This document shows, piece after piece, positions 8,792 through 12,921 of a stretch of 16,823 bases of DNA. How positions within the stretch are numbered: position 1 is the stretch's first letter; each line of letters opens with the position of its first letter. The stretch comes from JAYVJM01 sp043769275 (lineage in GTDB: Bacteria; Pseudomonadota; Gammaproteobacteria; Pseudomonadales; UBA7239): assembly GCA_043769275.1 (NCBI GenBank), contig JAYVJM010000055.1:1-16823 (forward strand), in the 5' to 3' direction. The notes under the pieces are model-generated. The model had not been told where the DNA came from. It searched no databases and worked only from the letters and a program-made list of their open reading frames with translations. The position numbers were made by a program, and so were the translations under genes.

Positions 8792-10209
8792 TAGAAACGG
8801 CGAAAAAATATTGCTTGTTGAGCGTATTTGCATTGCATGCCTGTACAGTGGGGTCATATTATATTAAGCCGATAGTGGAAGTACCAGAGCACTATCAAAG
8901 CGAATCTCATTGGAAAAAGGCACAACCAGCGAAAGGCGTTGATCGCAGCAAGTGGTGGACGGTTTTTAATGATCAACAATTAAACTCGCTGCAAGACCAA
9001 CTGGTTATTTCCAATCAAAACCTGATGGCCGCCGCCGCCCGTTTTCGACAGGCACAATCTCTGCTGATGGAGGCGCGTGCTAGTTATTTCCCCACGGTTT
9101 CCGCTGATGCTTCCGCTATGCGAAGCGCAGAAAGTGCCTCCAAGAGCAAGGGCAGGGCAGTCGGCTCAACAACTGATTATACGCTCGGCTTAAATGCTCG
9201 GTGGGAGGCAGATTTGTGGGGGCGTATTGGACGCGGCGTAGAGGCGAGTCGAGCCAACGTCGAAGCAAGTGCAAACGACCTAGCAGCCGCGACACTGTCG
9301 GCGCAGACGGCGTTGGCACAAAACTATTTCCAATTGCGGGCAGCAGATGCGCAAAAACAATTATTAAACGACACGATAATTGCCTATAAAAACTCACTCA
9401 AGCTCACGGAAAATCAATATAAGCAAGGAGTAGTGGCCAAAACGGCGGTTATTCAAGCGAAAGTGCAACTGACTGCAACACAAGCATTAGCGATTGCTGT
9501 CGACGTACAGCGCACAAAAACAGAACACGCTATCGCCTTATTGCTTGGTAAACCGGCTGCAACGCTTAAGGTTAGTGCTGCGGGCGAGTTCAATCATGAT
9601 TTGCCTGCGATTCCAGCACAGCTACCCAGCGCGCTACTGGAACGCAGGCCAGATATAGCCGCCGCCGAGCGTCGTGTCGCCGCCGCCAATGCGCAAATTG
9701 GTCTGACGGAAGCGGCGTATTTTCCTGTATTTGGTTTTTCGGCGGCAGGAGGCTATCAAAATTCCAGTTTTTCCGAGTGGCTCACGGCACCAAGCCACGT
9801 GTGGTCGCTGGGGCCTGCATTGGCGGCTACCGTTTTCGATGGGGGAGCACGTCGCGCACGCACAGCACAGGCACAAGCCATTTTTGATGAGGATGTCGCG
9901 CTATACCGGCAAACGGTGCTGACAGCCTTTCAAGAGGTAGAAGATAATTTGGCCGCTTTGCGTATTTTGGCGCAACAGTCGCAAGTACAAGATATCGCAG
10001 TACAAGCGGCAAGACAGGATGTGAAATTAACACTTAATCAATACAAGGCGGGTATCGTGAGCTACCTAAATGTGGTGGTTGCACAGGCCACGCAACTGCG
10101 AAATGAAAGAACGGCCTTGGATATACGCACAGAGCAAATGGCCGCCAGCGTGGCATTAATTGCCGCACTAGGTGGTGGCTGGCATGTTGATCGCGTAATA
10201 CAAAAATAA
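8788..10209 (+). CDS. Outer-membrane efflux lipoprotein, NodT/OprM family (OpmB-like)
   Basis: TolC-type trimeric outer-membrane channel completing the exporter, 473 residues. A short signal sequence ends in a lipobox-like LHAC with Cys19, so it is probably lipid-anchored. Family marks are KWWTVFNDQQLNSL at about 55-68, a first long alpha-helical OEP repeat at about 65-250, then SALLERRPDIAAAERRVAAA and NAQIGLTEAAYFPVFG opening the second repeat at about 281-315. The start ATG 8788 overlaps the mdtC stop (8789-8791). The order adaptor, pump, pump, channel matches muxABC-opmB of Pseudomonas; E. coli mdtABC lacks a linked channel gene and has baeSR, which is not seen here. Which MdtABC-like system it is closest to cannot be settled by eye. 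Confidence 0.92.
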   Translation: MIETAKKYCLLSVFALHACTVGSYYIKPIVEVPEHYQSESHWKKAQPAKGVDRSKWWTVFNDQQLNSLQDQLVISNQNLMAAAARFRQAQSLLMEARASYFPTVSADASAMRSAESASKSKGRAVGSTTDYTLGLNARWEADLWGRIGRGVEASRANVEASANDLAAATLSAQTALAQNYFQLRAADAQKQLLNDTIIAYKNSLKLTENQYKQGVVAKTAVIQAKVQLTATQALAIAVDVQRTKTEHAIALLLGKPAATLKVSAAGEFNHDLPAIPAQLPSALLERRPDIAAAERRVAAANAQIGLTEAAYFPVFGFSAAGGYQNSSFSEWLTAPSHVWSLGPALAATVFDGGARRARTAQAQAIFDEDVALYRQTVLTAFQEVEDNLAALRILAQQSQVQDIAVQAARQDVKLTLNQYKAGIVSYLNVVVAQATQLRNERTALDIRTEQMAASVALIAALGGGWHVDRVIQK

Positions 10210-10249
10210 TAGCGAAAGGCCGCATTCCTGCCTATCCCACACGCCAATA

Positions 10250-10277
10250 ATTTCCCATAACTGACGTTATGGGAAGT
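10250..10277. other. dif-like XerC/XerD recombination site, or hairpin terminator
   Basis: The arms ATTTCCCATAA (10250-10260) and TTATGGGAAGT (10267-10277) flank a 6-bp centre CTGACG. This is the 11-6-11 layout of chromosomal dif. It keeps the core CATAA-N6-TTATG of E. coli dif, whose arms are GGTGCGCATAA and TTATGTTAAAT. Read on the other strand the right arm is TTATGGGAAAT, 9 of 11 identical to the E. coli XerD arm. The inner part is also a perfect 10-bp stem with a 4-base loop (10252-10275). It lies 40 bp after the channel gene stop and 40 bp from the end of the phage-like genes, where an attachment site would be expected. T8 begins 14 bases after the stem, further than in a typical terminator. 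Confidence 0.45.
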
Positions 10278-10317
10278 GATGGAAAATCTTTTTTTTGAAC
10301 GAAAAACAGACAGAAAA

Positions 10318-10656
10318 CTAACGAGAAGCCAGAAAATGAGAACCATGCGGCACTGACCGCGCGGGCTGCGCCTGATCGCTCCGGTCTGTGCCTTCTCCGC
10401 GATTAGGACTATCAGGCAGCGTTTCATCAAACCAACCACGAGTAGCCAACTGTCGGCACGAATCAAACGATGTTTCGCTAACATCACTGGCGTTTAGCCG
10501 CAAAACCTCGACACACAACAATTCAAACTCATGGTTAAGCCGCTGTAATAAAAAAAGTTGTCCTGGGTCTTCCTCGGTCATTAGATTAACAATGCTGTCA
10601 TACGCTCTAAACAGAGACAGCGTTTTTAATTGAAGTGTTTCTAAGTCGAGTGTCAT
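10318..10656 (-). CDS. Small protein of unknown function in phage-like block
   Basis: I do not recognise this 112-residue protein. ATG 10656 is preceded by AAGGA about nine bases upstream on the minus strand, a good ribosome binding site, which supports a real gene. The first half is leucine-rich and probably helical (LETLQLKTLSLFRAYDSIV, then LFLLQRLNHEFELLCVEVLRL); the second half is polar with Pro, Asp and Arg. There is no signal peptide or membrane segment. Its start overlaps the end of the preceding gene by 50 bp in another frame, so expression is probably coupled. It occupies the position that the antirepressor gene rstC has in RS1, but I see no sequence evidence for that function. Its stop is 40 bp from the dif-like site. 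Confidence 0.55.
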   Translation of the reverse strand: MTLDLETLQLKTLSLFRAYDSIVNLMTEEDPGQLFLLQRLNHEFELLCVEVLRLNASDVSETSFDSCRQLATRGWFDETLPDSPNRGEGTDRSDQAQPARSVPHGSHFLASR

Positions 10657-10957
10657 CGTTATTTTTCCTTGTTGCTTGAGTTGATAAAGGCTCGCCTGAG
10701 CCTAATGCGTTAAATTTATAGAATTTATGCTCGTAGCTCACATACAAAGCCACCGATACCGCGGCTTGCTGGCCAATGATCTGCCGCCATGTGTCGGCCA
10801 TACCCGAGGCAATCTGGTTGGCGTTCAAAAGAACTTCATAGTTTTGCACAGCGTCGGATGGCTCCAGCACAATCACAGCCTGCTTAACGGGCTTGCCTTT
10901 GCTGTCGTTGTATTCGCGGTCAATGACTTTGCGCACCTCGCCAGAAATGCTTAACAA
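10607..10957 (-). CDS. Putative phage ssDNA-binding protein (gene V-like position)
   Basis: A 116-residue frame directly after the replication gene, where filamentous phages encode their ssDNA-binding protein (gene V in Ff, RstB in CTXphi/RS1). The first 90 residues look like a small beta-rich domain: LSISGEVRKVIDREY, then SKGKPVKQAVIVLEP and AAVSVALYVSYEHKFYKFNALG. The RxxxSKGKP-type turn recalls the RQGKP segment of gene V protein, but overall similarity is weak, so the function rests mainly on position. The start is uncertain: TTG 10957 overlaps the replication gene stop by 7 bp, and no in-frame ATG is near. The polar tail (STQATRKNNDDTRLRN) overlaps the next gene by 50 bp and may be partly an extension after loss of an earlier stop. 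Confidence 0.5.
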   Translation of the reverse strand: MLSISGEVRKVIDREYNDSKGKPVKQAVIVLEPSDAVQNYEVLLNANQIASGMADTWRQIIGQQAAVSVALYVSYEHKFYKFNALGSGEPLSTQATRKNNDDTRLRNTSIKNAVSV

Positions 10958-11968
10958 GCAATATCATCCCAATGACGGATGGATTGGCTCAGTTCAATAA
11001 TGCGCGTGCGAAAAGGCACAACATTGCTTGCGTTGAGATCGGCGCGAGAGAGGCCGGAGGCTTTCAAAATAGCAATATGCCTATACCAAGAAGGCTTGGT
11101 ATAAGACACTTTTGCCTGTTCATAACCCACCGTGCGGATACGCAAATAACAATCGTAGGCGGCTCTAGCCTGCCCTTCAGTGGGTGCCACTTTGATCAGT
11201 TTTTCCAATATATCGCTCATGTCAGTCACCTCGATATTCGTATGATATTGATAGAAATAGTCATCATGTAATTTAAGTAATAAGTCAGGATTCAAATCTA
11301 AGTAATTGATATTTTTATCTTCTTTCAGTCTTTTAAGCATAAGTCGCCCGAGGGTATATTCCACCCGCAGTATTTTTTTAGACTTCAATAATTGCTCGTC
11401 CGTATAGGCCGCCCTCCCCGATTTTTGGTTACGGTCAGCATCCTGACCTTTTAAATAAAACTTGCCTTTGTGCAGTGATGAACGCTTGCCAATGTAAAAA
11501 CCATTGGGTTATGTGCTGTGATGCTGGCGGCCTGACACCGACTGCATGAGATAAGACAAGGCTTGCCTTGCTTCGTGCTCAGACTGCGCCAAAAAATTGC
11601 GCGCCACGTCGATACGCGAACAGGTCCAGTGTTCCAATGGTGGAAAATCAGAAACAGGGACACCTAACAAACTAGCAGCAAAAGCAATCATTTTGCTGGT
11701 GCAATAACGGATATCCAGCGAACCAAAGGCATTGTTAGGCAAGCCAATGCGTGCAGGGCTGCCCTGAATGTGGAAACAGCTACCGACGCGAAAACAAACT
11801 TGATGAGTATCTGATTTTACCGATTCCCATCCATGCGTAAGTTTCCCATTCCACTTCACCGGTTGTGGCATTGACCTTGTATATCTTGGAGTTTTGGGAT
11901 TGCAGATGGCGAACCAATGGCTCAGGTAACAACGTCAGATCAACCTTGAGCGTGAGCCAGTCAATCAT
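10951..11968 (-). pseudogene. Gene II/X-family phage replication initiator, inactivated by a frameshift and a stop
   Basis: Gene II proteins nick the viral strand to start rolling-circle replication. Three pieces add up to one protein of about 337 residues. ATG 11968 gives MIDWLTLKVDLTLLPEPL up to WETYA (residue 45), similar to the MIDMLVLRLP start of Ff gene II. A tandem CCATCCAT at 11827-11834 (ATGGATGG on the coding strand) shifts the frame; with one copy removed it reads TYAWESVKSDTHQVCFRVGS. An ochre TAA at 11509-11511 (codon 152) interrupts next, but 40 open in-frame codons join it to the distal part, which runs to the TAA at 10951. The C-terminus (SNVVPFRTRIIELSQSIRHW) matches the gene II end (NNVVPLVRFI, then DFSSQRPDW). 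It needs two lesions repaired, so it is a pseudogene unless the lesions are sequencing errors. Confidence 0.85.
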
Positions 11969-12133
11969 GCCCGGATGCAAAAACTCGCGCTCAATATCAA
12001 AGAAGCACGGCTCAAAACCCTGTCAATAACCCTACAGGGTAAATATAAACAGACCCTACAAGGAAAAACAACCGCGCAGAGGAAAAATAGCACGCTATGA
12101 TTAACCCCTACAATGGAAATAGAAGGAGAAATT
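11969..12133. promoter_or_regulatory. Divergent control region between the replication gene and the XRE regulator
   Basis: This 165-bp region separates two divergently read phage-like genes, the usual place for repressor operators in filamentous prophages. It contains three same-direction CCCTACA repeats and a consensus-like leftward TTGACA (12026-12021), with only poor -10 partners 17 to 21 bases downstream. A strong AAGGAG at 12122-12127 serves the regulator start at 12134. Confidence 0.45.
12029..12113 (+). repeat. Three direct CCCTACA repeats, candidate operators or iterons
   Basis: CCCTACA occurs at 12030-12036, 12054-12060 and 12106-12112, each followed by a purine-rich G-containing tail (GGG, AGG, ATGG). 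The first copy lies in the partly palindromic ACCCTACAGGGT (12029-12040). A degenerate relative, ACCCTGTCA, is at 12017-12025. Start-to-start distances are 24 and 52 bp. The spacing and the site between divergent genes fit binding sites for the adjacent XRE regulator, or for a replication protein. Confidence 0.4.
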
Positions 12134-12153
12134 ATGGGTATGGGGCATAATTT
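12129..12153. promoter_or_regulatory. Inverted repeat across the regulator start codon
   Basis: AAATTATG (12129-12136) and CATAATTT (12146-12153) are perfect 8-bp inverted arms separated by 9 bases. The left arm includes the ATG at 12134-12136. It could be an autoregulatory operator or an RNA hairpin hiding the start codon just downstream of the strong AAGGAG. Confidence 0.3.
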
Positions 12154-12304
12154 AAAGATGTTTAGGCTTGGAAAAGGATTAACACAAAGCGACTTGTCAA
12201 AAAAAACAGGAGTAAAAATTGGACATATTTCTACGCTAGAGAAAGACAATGGCGACCCAAAACTATCAACAATCTACAAAGCAAGGATGGAGAGATTTAT
12301 ATAG
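12134..12304 (+). CDS. Short XRE-family helix-turn-helix regulator, probably truncated
   Basis: A 56-residue DNA-binding protein consisting of one Cro/C1-type HTH. The motif runs from NLKMFRLGKGLTQSDLSKKT through GVKIGHISTLEKDNGDPKLSTIY, with the recognition helix around GHISTLEKD. ATG 12134 is chosen over ATG 12113 because AAGGAG lies six bases before it. The domain breaks off where the last helix should continue (IYKARMERFI then stop); family members usually run 10 or more residues further, so the C-terminus is probably lost. It reads divergently from the replication gene, like the repressors of filamentous prophages (RstR position). The gene is AT-rich compared with the flanking operons, which suggests foreign origin. 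Whether it still folds and binds DNA is uncertain. Confidence 0.7.
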   Translation: MGMGHNLKMFRLGKGLTQSDLSKKTGVKIGHISTLEKDNGDPKLSTIYKARMERFI

Positions 12305-12311
12305 ACTCAAA

Positions 12312-12329
12312 ATGATGGCTTACCATCAT
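12312..12329. repeat. Hairpin with GGCTTACC apex, copy 1
   Basis: ATGATGG and CCATCAT pair around a CTTA loop, seven base pairs, just after the regulator stop. The A/T-rich flanks lack a rightward T-run. Leftward the stem is followed by TTTTG, so a weak minus-strand terminator is possible. Confidence 0.5.
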
Positions 12330-12429
12330 AAAAAACCAGTCAAAGAAGGAAATTTTCTTAAGATGCTGATTTTAAAGGGAATATAGGCCGTTGAGGCCAA
12401 AGATTGGCAAAAATTAGCAAAGTAAATAA

Positions 12430-12443
12430 TCCGGCTTACCGGA
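12430..12443. repeat. Hairpin with GGCTTACC apex, copy 2
   Basis: TCCGG and CCGGA pair around the same CTTA loop as the hairpin at 12312-12329, so both share the apex GGCTTACC. The stem has five base pairs. Confidence 0.45.
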
Positions 12444-12536
12444 CTATAGTTGGGGTGTCACAGGGAACACCAACTGCTGCGCAGGCTAAAAGCCAAGTCA
12501 AAAGCAAAAGAAAAAAGACTCGTTCTCCACTGGGCA

Positions 12537-12567
12537 GGGGTTGATGCAGAAAAGATGCATCAACCCC
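12537..12567. repeat. Strong perfect hairpin, 12-bp stem
   Basis: GGGGTTGATGCA (12537-12548) and TGCATCAACCCC (12556-12567) pair perfectly around the 7-base loop GAAAAGA. No T-run follows directly on either strand, so an ordinary intrinsic terminator is unlikely. A packaging or origin hairpin of an ssDNA phage is one possibility. Confidence 0.6.
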
Positions 12568-12594
12568 ATGCAAAGCTTGTTTTGTTTTAAGTAG

Positions 12595-12688
12595 CTGTCA
12601 AGGGTCGCGCTACGCGCTCAAATGCTCACCCGTTCAGATTCGCAAAAAACGCTCACTTAGCTGCGGCTTGCGCTTTGCCCCCTGACAG
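12595..12688. repeat. Large imperfect stem-loop, about 94 nt
   Basis: CTGTCA (12595-12600) pairs with TGACAG (12683-12688). Inside it GGG (12602-12604) can pair with C's at 12678-12682, and GCGC (12607-12610) with GCGC (12670-12673). The lower stem is interrupted by small bulges and the long apex may fold further. The function is unknown. Confidence 0.4.
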
Positions 12689-12744
12689 AACAAGGGTAAT
12701 GGTTTGGATAAAAACAGGCTAAATAATCCACAGTTTTTGTGGGT

Positions 12745-12856
12745 AAGCCTGTGAGAACGTATCTTATGACGAGTGCTCATGCTGTTAAAACGCGCTATGC
12801 GTCCATTCTGCGCGTTTTAACAGCACTGGAGCACCGCTTATACGGGCGAATGGCTT
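12745..12856. repeat. Long nested inverted repeat with a perfect 15-bp core
   Basis: The core arms GCTGTTAAAACGCGC (12781-12795) and its exact complement (12810-12824) flank a 14-base loop. Pairing continues outward in order: GTGCTC 12773-12778 with GAGCAC 12829-12834, CGTAT 12758-12762 with ATACG 12840-12844, and AAGCC 12745-12749 with GGCTT 12852-12856. The whole structure is about 112 bp. It has no T-run, so it is not a normal terminator for the fad operon, which ends at 12922. It could be a dispersed palindromic repeat, a structured RNA or an ssDNA fold. Confidence 0.6.
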
Positions 12857-12921
12857 TAAGAGCATGCCATGCGCCCTGCGCTTCATCTAAACTGCCCTTT
12901 TTATTTGACTCTGTAAAAAAC

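Larger units (their letters stand above)
10250..12304. mobile_element. Filamentous-phage (inovirus) satellite-like or remnant prophage
   Basis: A compact block between two housekeeping operons. In viral order it has a divergent XRE regulator, a gene II-type replication initiator (now broken), a putative ssDNA-binding protein, an unknown small gene and a dif-like site. No coat protein, adsorption protein or Zot/pI ATPase gene is present, and no integrase. Filamentous phages such as CTXphi use host XerCD at dif instead of their own integrase, and RS1 satellites carry only repressor, replication, ssDNA-binding and antirepressor genes in about 2.7 kb. The right end is unresolved. If the hairpin-rich DNA up to about 12860 belongs to it, the element would be about 2.6 kb. 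No clear second Xer site was found. Confidence 0.55.
12305..12921. other. Gene-free stretch rich in stem-loops
   Basis: No credible gene on either strand. At least six inverted repeats follow one another; the strongest are listed separately. Weaker ones are GGTGT/ACACC at about 12452-12470, GGCT-AAA-AGCC at about 12484-12494 and CCACA/TGTGG at 12728-12742. Filamentous phage genomes carry their origin and packaging hairpins in one such intergenic region, so this could be that part of the phage-like element. It could also be chromosomal repeat DNA downstream of the fad operon. Confidence 0.5.

Noticed and set aside
10252..10296. Simple rho-independent terminator for the efflux operon
   Set aside because: Not fully excluded, but T8 lies 14 bases after the stem and the Xer-like layout explains the arms better. 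It is reported as ambiguous.
12758..12778. Second Xer/dif-like junction around CGTATCTTATGACG
   Set aside because: Only the TTATG part of the XerD arm and part of the centre resemble dif; the XerC arm does not match. Too weak to call.
12595..12834. Integron attC sites suggested by the large stem-loops
   Set aside because: No RYYYAAC and GTTRRRY core sites flank the stems, and there is no integrase or cassette array.
12305..12921. CRISPR array in the repeat-rich gene-free DNA
   Set aside because: The hairpins differ in sequence and spacing; there are no regular direct repeats or spacers.
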